This document shows, piece by piece, positions 51,943 to 59,923 of a stretch of DNA of 64,000 bases; position 1 is the first letter of the stretch, and each line of letters begins with the position of its first letter. The stretch is from contig CAXBBM010000001.1 in assembly GCA_963973915.1 (NCBI GenBank), forward strand, positions 281,689 to 345,688. The letters are read 5' to 3'. Origin of the DNA: Polycyclovorans sp002706265. Lineage in GTDB: Bacteria > Pseudomonadota > Gammaproteobacteria > Nevskiales > Nevskiaceae. The notes under the pieces were generated by a model that was not told the origin of the DNA, ran no database searches, and saw only the letters and a program-made list of their open reading frames with translations. The translations under genes were made by a program, and so were the position numbers.

Positions 51943-53913
51943 ATGGACGACCGCAGTACCTTGAACGATCGCCTGCCGGTCATCGTGGTCGGTGCCGGCC
52001 CGGCGGGTCTGCGCTTCAGCCAGCGGTTGCACGCCCTGTGCCCCGCGCTGCCGTTGCACCTGATCGGCGCCGAGGCGCGTGCACCCTATGACCGGGTGCG
52101 TCTGTCTTCGGCACTGGCGGGCGACTGCGACTGGGCCTCGCTGGAGCAGGGCTGGGCCCTGCCCGAGCATCCCGGCCTGCAATGGTCGCCGGGGGTCAAG
52201 GTGACCGCGATCGACCGCAACGCGCACCAGGTCGTGCTGGCCGGCGGCGACACGCTGCGCTATCGCCAGCTGGTGCTGGCCACCGGTTCGACGCCCCACG
52301 TGCCCAACATTCCCGGCACCGACCTGCCCGGCGTCTATCGCTTCAGGGACGCCCGAGACGCCGAACAGCTCAGCGCGCGCCGGGTCCGTAGCCGCCGCAT
52401 CGTGGTGCTCGGCGGCGGGCTGCTGGGGCTGGAGGCGGCGCGCGCCATGCGCCGCTTCAATACCGACATCACGCTGGTGGAACACAGCGACCGGCTCATG
52501 TCGCGCCAGCTCGACATCACCGCCGCGGCGCTGCTGCACGAGCAGGTGCGCGCGCTGGGCCTGAAGGTGATCGTCGATGACGGCGCGCTGGCGCTGCACG
52601 GCCGGCACGCGGTCCAGTCGGTGGCCTTGCGCAGCGGCCGCAGCCTGCCGGCCGACACGGTCATCATCGCCACCGGCATCGTGCCCAACACGGCGCTGGC
52701 ACTGGCCAGCGGCCTGCCGATCGGGCGCGGCATCAAGGTCGATGACCAGCTTCGCACCGGCGATCCCGACATTTTCGCCATCGGCGAGTGTGCCGAGCAC
52801 GACGGCGTGGTCTATGGCCTGGTCGCCCCCTGCCTGGAACAGGGCGCGGTGGCCGCCAGCGTCATCGCCGGCACGCCCGCGCGCTACCGCGGCTCGGTGG
52901 ACGGCACGCGCCTGAAGGTGATGAAGACCACCGTCTTCGCCGCCGGCGCGCACCCGGATCGCAGTGCCACGGGGGCCTTCGGCTCACTCATTTTCAAGGA
53001 CCCGGCCAACGGCCACTACCGTCGCCTGCTGCACGCACGCGGCCGGCTCGCCGGCGTGCTGGGCGTGGGCGACTGGGCCGAGCTGCCGCGCGCCATGGAC
53101 GCCGTGCAGCAGGGCCAGCGGATCGGTTGGGGACAGCGCTGGCGGTTCCGCCGCAGCGGCCAGCTCTGGCCGGCGACAGAAAGCGCCAGCGTCGCCGCCT
53201 GGCCCGCAGGCACCACGGTGTGCAACTGCACCGGCGTGACCCGCGGCACGCTGAGCGAGGCCGTGGCCGCCGGCTGCACCACACGCGCGGCGCTGGCCGA
53301 GCGCACCCGCGCGTCCACCGTCTGCGGCAGTTGCATTCCCCTGCTGGAGTCCCTGCTGGGCGCGCCCTACCGGCCCGAGCCGGTGCGGGGTGCGACACCC
53401 TTGCTGGGCATGGCCGCGCTGGCCAGTCTGGTGGCGGCGCTGATCACCCTGCTGCCGGGCGTGCCCTATGTGGCCGAATGGTCCAGCCAGGGCTGGCGCT
53501 GGGATGCGCTGTGGCGCGACGGCTTCATCAAGCAGGTCACCGGCTTCAGCCTTGCCGGGCTGGCCGTGGCGGCGCTGGTGCTGTCGCTGCGCAAGCGCAT
53601 TGCCCGGTTGGCCTTTGGTCACTTCGCGCTGTGGCGCAACCTGCACGTGGCGCTGGGTCTGGCCGCAGTGGGCGCGCTGCTGCTGCACACCGGCGGCCGC
53701 CTGGGCCACGGCGTCAATGCGCTGTTGATGGGCATTTTTCTACTGCTGATCATCGCCGGCGGTGCTGCGGCGGTGCTCGCCGCCACCGAACACCGCCTCG
53801 CCCCCGCCCAGGCCAAGCGCCTGCGCGGCGGGCTCAACTGGCTGCACATTCTGGCGTTCTGGCCGCTGCCGGTGCTGCTCGGCTTCCATGTTCTCAAGAC
53901 CTACTACTACTGA
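51943..53913 (+). CDS. NirB-like flavoprotein fused to BFD [2Fe-2S] domain and cytochrome-b-like membrane domain
   Basis: 656 residues from ATG 51943, just after the attenuator. Residues 11-390 form an FAD/NAD(P) oxidoreductase like the N-terminus of NirB (VIVVGAGPAGLRFSQ, then RRIVVLGGGLLGLEAARAM and DIFAIGECAEH). A BFD-like cluster follows with C427, C429, C461 and C464 (CNCTGVT ... CGSC). From about 485 there are four to five membrane helices with paired His (LWRNLHVALGL, LLHTGGRLGHG, NWLHILAFW, LGFHVLK) that could bind b hemes. There is no siroheme domain, so it is not a nitrite reductase itself; it looks like an NAD(P)H-to-membrane electron donor for the multiheme cytochrome 3 bp downstream. 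Confidence 0.83.
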   Translation: MDDRSTLNDRLPVIVVGAGPAGLRFSQRLHALCPALPLHLIGAEARAPYDRVRLSSALAGDCDWASLEQGWALPEHPGLQWSPGVKVTAIDRNAHQVVLAGGDTLRYRQLVLATGSTPHVPNIPGTDLPGVYRFRDARDAEQLSARRVRSRRIVVLGGGLLGLEAARAMRRFNTDITLVEHSDRLMSRQLDITAAALLHEQVRALGLKVIVDDGALALHGRHAVQSVALRSGRSLPADTVIIATGIVPNTALALASGLPIGRGIKVDDQLRTGDPDIFAIGECAEHDGVVYGLVAPCLEQGAVAASVIAGTPARYRGSVDGTRLKVMKTTVFAAGAHPDRSATGAFGSLIFKDPANGHYRRLLHARGRLAGVLGVGDWAELPRAMDAVQQGQRIGWGQRWRFRRSGQLWPATESASVAAWPAGTTVCNCTGVTRGTLSEAVAAGCTTRAALAERTRASTVCGSCIPLLESLLGAPYRPEPVRGATPLLGMAALASLVAALITLLPGVPYVAEWSSQGWRWDALWRDGFIKQVTGFSLAGLAVAALVLSLRKRIARLAFGHFALWRNLHVALGLAAVGALLLHTGGRLGHGVNALLMGIFLLLIIAGGAAAVLAATEHRLAPAQAKRLRGGLNWLHILAFWPLPVLLGFHVLKTYYY

Positions 53914-53916
53914 CGC

Positions 53917-55281
53917 ATGCGCGCCTCTCGAACATGGCGCCTGGTCGCCGTCTGGACAGTGCTCACCCTGGCCGCCGGCGGCGTCATGGCCTGGGCACTG
54001 CTCAGCCCCGAGCCGCTTGCGGCACGCGCCTGGTTCACCCCCGGCCCGATGACGCACGGCCACCACAGCATCGAGCTGGCCTGTGGCAGTTGCCACGTGG
54101 ACGCCTTTGGCGGCGGCGAGGTGCTGGAAACCAGCTGCACCGGCTGTCACGGCGCGCAACTGGACGCCGCCAATGATGCGCACCCGCGCGCCAAGTTCAC
54201 CGATCCCCGCAATGCCGACCTGCTCAACGTCATCGACGCCCGCAATTGCGTGAGCTGCCACAGCGAGCACCGCCCCGAAATGACCCATCCCATGGGGCTT
54301 ACGCTGCCGCCGGACTATTGCCTGACCTGCCACCTCGACATCGGTACCGAACGGGACACGCACGCCGGCCTTGGGTTTGAAACCTGCGCCAGCGCCGGCT
54401 GCCACAACTACCACGACAACCGCGCGCTGTACGCCGACTTCCTGCTGCGCCATGCCGACGACCCGATTCTGACCGCCATGGCACGCGTGCCCGACCGCTT
54501 GCCGGGCGCCGGCGTGCCGCAGCCCCTGCCCAGCGCCGCGCCGCTGCCGACCCAGGCGCCCGCGCTGACCGGCGCGGCCATGGACGACTGGCTGGCCTCG
54601 GCCCACGCCGACGCAGGCATGGGCTGCGGCAGTTGCCACGCTGCCGGAGGCGCCTGGGTGCAGCGCCCCGACCACACCGCCTGCGCGGGCTGTCATGGCG
54701 ATGAGGTGGACGGCTTCCTTGCCGGCAAGCACGGCATGCGCCTGGCGGTGGACCTGCCGCCGATGACACCCGCCATGGCGCGGCTGCCCATGCAGGCGCA
54801 GGCCGCCCACACCGAACTGGGCTGCGGCAGTTGCCACGCCGCGCACCGCTTCGACGTGCACACCGCTGCGGTGGAAAGCTGCCTGAGCTGCCACGCCGAC
54901 GACCACAGCCTGGCCTATGTGGGCTCGCCGCATCATCAGCTCTGGCAGCAGGAACAGGCCGGCGAACGGCCGCCCGGCAGCGGCGTGAGCTGCGCCACCT
55001 GCCACCTGCCGCGCGCGCAGCACCAGCGCGCCGGCGTGACCACGATCCGCGTGCAGCACAACCAGAACGATGGCCTGCGCCCCAACGAGGCCATGGTCCG
55101 CCCCGTGTGCCAGAACTGCCACGGGCTGGGGTTTGCCCTCGATGCGCTTGCCGACCCCGAACTGATACGCCGCAACTTCCCGCACGCCCCCACGCACCAC
55201 GTCGAGTCCATCGATATGGCCGTGCGGCGCGCGGAAGCCGATCGCGCCCGCCGCGCGGTCGATTCATCGCCCGGACCCTGA
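53917..55281 (+). CDS. Multiheme c-type cytochrome with ten CXXCH and one CX4CH site
   Basis: 454 residues. One N-terminal membrane helix or signal (LVAVWTVLTLAAGGVMAWALL) then a periplasmic domain. Heme sites in order: CGSCH, CTGCH, CVSCH, CLTCH, a CX4CH (CASAGCH), CGSCH, CAGCH, CGSCH, CLSCH, CATCH and CQNCH, so up to eleven hemes. The many extra His can be distal ligands. I recognise no exact family beyond cytochrome-c3-like multiheme proteins. Tight spacing after the flavoprotein gene suggests it takes its electrons. Terminal substrate unknown. Confidence 0.85.
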   Translation: MRASRTWRLVAVWTVLTLAAGGVMAWALLSPEPLAARAWFTPGPMTHGHHSIELACGSCHVDAFGGGEVLETSCTGCHGAQLDAANDAHPRAKFTDPRNADLLNVIDARNCVSCHSEHRPEMTHPMGLTLPPDYCLTCHLDIGTERDTHAGLGFETCASAGCHNYHDNRALYADFLLRHADDPILTAMARVPDRLPGAGVPQPLPSAAPLPTQAPALTGAAMDDWLASAHADAGMGCGSCHAAGGAWVQRPDHTACAGCHGDEVDGFLAGKHGMRLAVDLPPMTPAMARLPMQAQAAHTELGCGSCHAAHRFDVHTAAVESCLSCHADDHSLAYVGSPHHQLWQQEQAGERPPGSGVSCATCHLPRAQHQRAGVTTIRVQHNQNDGLRPNEAMVRPVCQNCHGLGFALDALADPELIRRNFPHAPTHHVESIDMAVRRAEADRARRAVDSSPGP

Positions 55282-55302
55282 GTCCATCACTGGAGCATTT
55301 GC

Positions 55303-55920
55303 ATGACACGCCAACCGCTGCTCACTTCTCTCACTGCACTGACGGCACTCACTGCCATGGGCCTGCTTGCGGCCTGCGGCTCGGCGCCCCCTGAAGCCCC
55401 GGTCTCCACCGCCCCCGGCGAGGCCAAGACCATCACCGCCAAGGCCATGGCCGACGGCCTGCATGCCGTGATGTCGGCCGACCGCACGGTGTACACGCGG
55501 CTGATCGTCAACCGCCTGCAGAACGAAGAAAAACTGATCAAGGCCTCGGAGCACTGGAAAGAGGACAAGGCACTGGTCCTGCCCGCGCAGATGTTCCGCT
55601 TCGGCGCCGAAATGGTCGCCGAGTCCAAGCCGCCGTTCTCGTACTCGCTGCAATCGCTGTGGCCCATCAACCAGCAGAACGCACCCAAGACCGAGGCCGA
55701 AAAGGCCGGTCTGGCCTACATTGCCGAAAACAAGGGCAAGAACTACTACGCCGAAGAAACCCTGGGTGGGGTGAAGTACTTCACCGCCGTCTACCCGGAC
55801 AACGCCATCGCGCCGGCCTGCGTCAGCTGCCACAACGAGCACGCCGACACCCCGCGCACCGATTTCAAACTCGGTGACGTGATGGGCGGCGTCGTGATTC
55901 GCATTCCCGTCGACGCCTGA
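55303..55920 (+). CDS. DUF3365 (Tll0287-like) c-type heme lipoprotein
   Basis: 205 residues; lipobox GLLAACGS after a hydrophobic start. The domain has a PAS-like helical body with LQSLWPINQQNAPKTEAE, and one heme site CVSCHNEHADTPRTDFKLGD near the C-terminus. DUF3365 domains bind a single c-type heme and are proposed redox or gas sensors. Stop overlaps the next start by 1 bp. Co-transcribed with the multiheme cytochrome. Confidence 0.85.
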   Translation: MTRQPLLTSLTALTALTAMGLLAACGSAPPEAPVSTAPGEAKTITAKAMADGLHAVMSADRTVYTRLIVNRLQNEEKLIKASEHWKEDKALVLPAQMFRFGAEMVAESKPPFSYSLQSLWPINQQNAPKTEAEKAGLAYIAENKGKNYYAEETLGGVKYFTAVYPDNAIAPACVSCHNEHADTPRTDFKLGDVMGGVVIRIPVDA

Positions 55921-56315
55921 TGCGCCCTCGGGGACCGGTCGTGCTGGTCTGCCTCAGCTTCGCCGCCTGTGGGGGCGAAGCTGAGGCACCCGTTGCGCCC
56001 GCCACGCCGCCCGCCCAGGCGGTCAGCCCCACGCCAGCGGTGTTCGATGATCCGGCGCTGGCAGCGGGTCGGTCGATCTGGATGGACACCTGCCAGGGCT
56101 GTCACGACATTGGCATTGCCGGCGCACCGAAACTCGGCGACACCGCCGCCTGGGCGCCGCGCATCGCCCAGGGCCAGGCGGTGCTCTACGAACACGCCAT
56201 CAACGGGCACTTCGGCCCCACAGGCACGATGATGCCGCCACGCGGTGGCAACGACGCCCTCAGCGACGAAGAGGTCAAGGCCGCCGTCGATTACATGGTC
56301 GCGGCCAGCCGCTGA
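55920..56315 (+). CDS. Cytochrome c5-like lipoprotein
   Basis: 131 residues. Hydrophobic start with a lipobox (LSFAACGG), a Pro-rich linker, and one class I cytochrome c domain with heme site CQGCH and the C-terminal ligand region TGTMMPPRGG. It resembles small mobile electron carriers of the cytochrome c5 type. Sits between the DUF3365 gene and the globin. Confidence 0.87.
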   Translation: MRPRGPVVLVCLSFAACGGEAEAPVAPATPPAQAVSPTPAVFDDPALAAGRSIWMDTCQGCHDIGIAGAPKLGDTAAWAPRIAQGQAVLYEHAINGHFGPTGTMMPPRGGNDALSDEEVKAAVDYMVAASR

Positions 56316-56348
56316 CCCCCTGCACTTTTTTCCACAAGGACAATTTTC

Positions 56349-56747
56349 ATGACCCCCCAAGACGTTGAACGCGTCCAGAGCACCTGGGCCAAAGTGGTTC
56401 CCATCCGCGACACCGCCGCCACCCTGTTCTACGGCAAGCTGTTCGAACTCGACCCGTCGCTGAAGTCCCTGTTCAAGGGCGACATGACCGCGCAGGGCGA
56501 CAAGCTCATGACCATGATCGACGTGGCGGTCAAGGGCCTGACCCGGCTCGATGCCATCGTCCCTGCCGTCAAGGCCCTGGGCCAGCGCCATGTGGGCTAC
56601 GGCGTCAAACCCCAGGACTACGACACCGTGGCCGCCGCCCTGCTGTGGACCCTGGGCCAGGGCCTGGGCGACGACTTCACCCCCGAGGTCAAGGCGTCGT
56701 GGACCGAGGTCTATGTGCTGCTCGCCACCACCATGCAGTCTGAATAA
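56349..56747 (+). CDS. Single-domain hemoglobin
   Basis: 132 residues, full-length globin without a reductase domain, like Vitreoscilla hemoglobin. Key positions are the CD-corner Phe in SLKSLFKGD and the heme-binding His in LGQRHVGYGV. No signal sequence, so it is cytoplasmic, unlike the truncated hemoglobin at 49426. AAGGACA precedes the ATG. Possible roles are NO removal or oxygen delivery; its operon of redox proteins under nitrogen-type control makes NO handling attractive (inference). Confidence 0.9.
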   Translation: MTPQDVERVQSTWAKVVPIRDTAATLFYGKLFELDPSLKSLFKGDMTAQGDKLMTMIDVAVKGLTRLDAIVPAVKALGQRHVGYGVKPQDYDTVAAALLWTLGQGLGDDFTPEVKASWTEVYVLLATTMQSE

Positions 56748-56756
56748 CCGGGCCGG

Positions 56757-58019
56757 ATGACCGCCCAGGCGACCCACCCCGCCCCCCGCGCAGGCCCCCG
56801 GGCCTCGCGGGTGGCGGAGTTTGCCGGCAAGACGCTGTGGCGCAACCCGCTGGAGCTGATGCTGGAGTCCACCGGCGAGGGCATCTACGGCATCGACCTG
56901 AACGGCTGCTGCGTGTTCATCAACCGCGCCGGCGCAGCCCTGCTGGGGTATCGCGTCGATCAGGTGCTGGGGCACAACATGCACGACCTGATTCACCACA
57001 CCCGGCAGGACGGCAGCCCCTATCCGGCGGCCTGCTGCCCGATCTACACCGCCTTCCGCGAAGGCCGCCCCTGCCGCATCGACAGTGAAGTGCTGTGGCG
57101 CGCCGACGGCACCGGCGTGCCGGTGGAGTATTCGTCTTACCCGATCCTCGATGGCACGCAGATTGCCGGCGCGGTGGTCACCTTCGTCGACATCAGCGCC
57201 CGCAAGCAGCACGAGGCGCAGCTGCGCCAGGCCCACGACGCCCTCGAAGGCCGGGTCGCCGAGCGCACCCGCGAACTGTCGGACGCCCTGGGCGAACTGG
57301 CGCGCTCCAACGAGCGGCTGCGTCGTTTGTCGGCCCACCTTGAAACCGTGCGCGAGCGCGAACGCAGCCGCATCGCACGAGAGATTCACGACGAACTCGG
57401 CAGCGTGCTCGTCGCGCTCAAGCTCGATCTGGGCTGGCTGCACGAACAGATGCCGGTCGGCAGCGCCGTTCAGGCCAAGACCCGCAGCATGGCCGGCCTG
57501 ATCGACGACGCCGTGACCGAAGTGGGCCGCATCATCACCGACCTGCGGCCGTCCATCCTCGACCATCAGGGCCTGTGGGCGGCACTGGACTGGCATGCCC
57601 AGGAGTTTCTCGAAGCCACCGGCCTGCGCGGCGAACTGCGCATCGAAGTCGGCGCGGGGGCGCCGGCGCCCGACGACGCGGTGGCCACGGCGGCGTATCG
57701 CATCTTTCAGGAAATTCTCAACAACGTCGCGCGGCACGCCAATGCCACGGCCATCGACATCCGCGTCAGTGCCGATGCCGACGAACTGCGCCTGCGGGTG
57801 CGCGACAACGGCCACGGCGTCACGCTGGAACAACTCCGTCACCCCGGCTCGCACGGCGTCATCGGCATGAGCGAGCGCGCCCGGCATTTTGGCGGACGCC
57901 TGGCCATCGGCCCGGCCGCGACCGGCGGCACCCAGGTCCGGGTGTGGCTGCCGTTGACCGCAACCGCCGGACGCCGCATTCCCGAGGAGGACGCTGATGA
58001 TCCGGCTTGCGCTGTGTGA
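56757..58019 (+). CDS. PAS-domain sensor histidine kinase (NarX/UhpB class)
   Basis: 420 residues, no membrane helix, so a cytoplasmic kinase. A PAS domain (about 30-150) with the Cys-rich run AACCPIYTAF could hold a cofactor or redox switch. HisKA_3 has the phosphorylated H211 in AREIHDELGSVL, and the HATPase shows VGRIITDLRPSILDHQG, FQEILNNVARHANAT and GSHGVIGMSERA. It overlaps the response regulator gene by 23 bp and forms a pair with it. Confidence 0.9.
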   Translation: MTAQATHPAPRAGPRASRVAEFAGKTLWRNPLELMLESTGEGIYGIDLNGCCVFINRAGAALLGYRVDQVLGHNMHDLIHHTRQDGSPYPAACCPIYTAFREGRPCRIDSEVLWRADGTGVPVEYSSYPILDGTQIAGAVVTFVDISARKQHEAQLRQAHDALEGRVAERTRELSDALGELARSNERLRRLSAHLETVRERERSRIAREIHDELGSVLVALKLDLGWLHEQMPVGSAVQAKTRSMAGLIDDAVTEVGRIITDLRPSILDHQGLWAALDWHAQEFLEATGLRGELRIEVGAGAPAPDDAVATAAYRIFQEILNNVARHANATAIDIRVSADADELRLRVRDNGHGVTLEQLRHPGSHGVIGMSERARHFGGRLAIGPAATGGTQVRVWLPLTATAGRRIPEEDADDPACAV

Positions 58020-58653
58020 CGACCACGCCCTGGTGCGCGCCGGGCTGGTGCAGATTCTGGCCACCCGAAAGGACTTCCAGATCGTCGGTGAAGCCGCTGA
58101 CGGCCCGGCCCTGATCACCCTGCTGCGCGGGCAGGCGGTCGACGTGGTGCTGCTCGACATCGCCCTGCCCGGCCGCGACGGTCTGGAGGTGCTGCAACAG
58201 ATGCGCCTTGAATGGCCGCTGCTGCCGGTGCTGGTGCTGTCCACCTACCCCGAAAAACAGTACGCGCTGCGTTGCCTGCGGCTGGGTGCCGGCGGCTATC
58301 TGAACAAGAGTGTCGATCCCGACACCCTGGCGAGCGCCATCCGCAAGCTGCACGCCGGTGGCAGCTATGTCAGCGCGGCCCTGGCCGAGACCTTGGCCAC
58401 GGCCCTGCGCCGACACGACGAACGGGCGGCACACGAGCTGTTGTCGGCGCGGGAATATCAGGTCTTTCTGCAGATTGCGGGCGGCCGCAGCGCGGCGCAG
58501 ATCGCCACGCAGTTGCACCTGTCACCCAACACGGTGAACACCTATCGCGCCCGCATCATGGACAAGATCGGCACCCGCAACGACGTCGAAACCGCGCTCT
58601 ACGCGGTGCGCCACCAGATCGTGTCGGGCACCGTCGCCGGCGAGACGGTCTGA
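57997..58653 (+). CDS. NarL/LuxR-family response regulator
   Basis: 218 residues. The receiver has D54 (VVLLDIALPGRDG) as phosphorylation site and the C-terminal LuxR helix-turn-helix is AAQIATQLHLSPNTVNTYRARI. It partners the PAS kinase. It has no ANTAR domain (the C-terminus is a DNA-binding LuxR fold), so it is not the factor expected to read the leaders. Confidence 0.92.
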   Translation: MIRLALCDDHALVRAGLVQILATRKDFQIVGEAADGPALITLLRGQAVDVVLLDIALPGRDGLEVLQQMRLEWPLLPVLVLSTYPEKQYALRCLRLGAGGYLNKSVDPDTLASAIRKLHAGGSYVSAALAETLATALRRHDERAAHELLSAREYQVFLQIAGGRSAAQIATQLHLSPNTVNTYRARIMDKIGTRNDVETALYAVRHQIVSGTVAGETV

Positions 58654-58654
58654 C

Positions 58655-59059
58655 ATGGCGCTGCTGCGCTATTGCGTGCAGCTCAGCGCAGACCGGGTGG
58701 TGCTGTGGTGCTACCTGATCTGGTACGCCGTGGTGGTGGCGCTGTATTTCGATCCCACGCCCTCAATCTGGCTCAACGCACTCGGGATCAGCGCCGTGAT
58801 CGGCTTCGCCCTGTTCTTGAGCGTCAACGGCGCCAGGGTCAGCGGCGTGCAACTTTGGCCGACGGTGCGGCTGTTTCTGATGCCGTTTTGCGTGTCCAGC
58901 TTTGCCGCGCTGATCAAGGGACAGGGCTTCTGGGTCATCGTGCCGCCGTCGAGCGCCGCACGCTGGGCCTGTGTCGGGGCCTGTGTCGGGTTTGTTCTGG
59001 GGGTTCGGCTGCTCAAGCATTTTGCCGCACCGCTACCCACGACGGGGGCACGCATGTAG
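58655..59059 (+). CDS. Small membrane protein, unknown function
   Basis: 134 residues, about four hydrophobic segments (VVLWCYLIWYAVVVALYF, WLNALGISAVIGFALFL, LFLMPFCVSSFAALI and ACVGACVGFVLGVRLL). I do not recognise a family. It follows the response regulator by one base and is probably the last gene of the D operon. Confidence 0.65.
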   Translation: MALLRYCVQLSADRVVLWCYLIWYAVVVALYFDPTPSIWLNALGISAVIGFALFLSVNGARVSGVQLWPTVRLFLMPFCVSSFAALIKGQGFWVIVPPSSAARWACVGACVGFVLGVRLLKHFAAPLPTTGARM

Positions 59060-59176
59060 TGCGGCTACGACAGCATGTCGTGTCGCCACCACGGGCGAAT
59101 CACATGCGGCGCGATACCGGCCCGCCCCGGGCGGGCGAACACTCTGGCCATCCGCACTTCGCCATCGAGACCCCCC

Positions 59177-59863
59177 ATGCGCCAGACCACACAGGCCGGT
59201 TTCCGACTCGGAATCTACGTCTTCAAAGACGCTGAGATCGTTGACTTTGCCGCACCCTACGGCGTGTTCTCGGTGGCCCGCCGTTACGACCCCGAGTTGG
59301 ATGTGTTCATGATTGCCGACGCCCTGCGGCCAGTGCAGGCGCAAGCCGGCTTCACGGTAATGCCCAACTACAGCTTCGCCGACCAGCCGGCGATGGACGC
59401 CTTCCTGATTCCCGGCGGCTTCGGGACCCGGCAGGAGATGCACAACCGTCGGCTGTTCGCCTTCATCAACGGCCTGCCCGACAGCACGCTGCTGACCAGC
59501 GTTTGCACCGGCTCTTGGATCTACGCCCGCATGGGCGTGCTTGATGGCCTGCCCGCCACCAATCGCAAGGAGCCCGACCGGCTCGAAGCCTCCGGCGCCG
59601 GCATGGTGCCCATCGACCGTCTGGCCAAGCTGGCCCCCGCCTGCCGGGTGAGCCGCGCGCGGGTGGTGGACGCCGGCCGCATCGTCACCGCCGGCGGCAT
59701 CGCCGCAGGCATGGAGATGGGCTTTCACCTGCTGCGCCGCGCCGGCTACGCCGAGGACTGGATCAGCGATGTGGCCCGCACCATGGAATACGCCCGCGCC
59801 TACGACCTGTACCGCAAGGACATCGAGTACGCGACGCCCGATCTGCGGATCGCCGCCTCCTGA
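59177..59863 (+). CDS. DJ-1/PfpI-family protein (isonitrile-hydratase-like)
   Basis: 228 residues from ATG 59177. The family nucleophile elbow is TSVCTGSWI with its Cys, and AFLIPGGFG gives the preceding loop; the IYVFKDAEIVDFAAPYGVFS start is typical of the isonitrile hydratase/transcriptional-regulator-type branch. No HTH domain is attached. Its place just before cyanate transport genes suggests work on a nitrile- or isocyanide-type nitrogen compound, but that is inference. Confidence 0.82.
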   Translation: MRQTTQAGFRLGIYVFKDAEIVDFAAPYGVFSVARRYDPELDVFMIADALRPVQAQAGFTVMPNYSFADQPAMDAFLIPGGFGTRQEMHNRRLFAFINGLPDSTLLTSVCTGSWIYARMGVLDGLPATNRKEPDRLEASGAGMVPIDRLAKLAPACRVSRARVVDAGRIVTAGGIAAGMEMGFHLLRRAGYAEDWISDVARTMEYARAYDLYRKDIEYATPDLRIAAS

Positions 59864-59923
59864 CCCGATGCCGCCGCGACCCGACCCCGACCCCCCGCAG
59901 TGCCCCTGAACCGAGGTGACGCC

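Noticed and set aside
51943..53240. Assimilatory nitrite reductase NirB
   Set aside because: Only the FAD/NAD(P) and BFD domains match; the siroheme and [4Fe-4S] sulfite-reductase-like half is replaced by membrane helices.
55791..58244. 817-residue minus-strand ORF opposite the cytochrome, globin and kinase genes
   Set aside because: No motif or family signal; it mirrors codon bias of the real genes on the plus strand.
57997..58653. Response regulator as the ANTAR protein that reads the leaders
   Set aside because: Its C-terminus is a LuxR helix-turn-helix (AAQIATQLHLSPNTVNTYRA), not the three-helix ANTAR domain.
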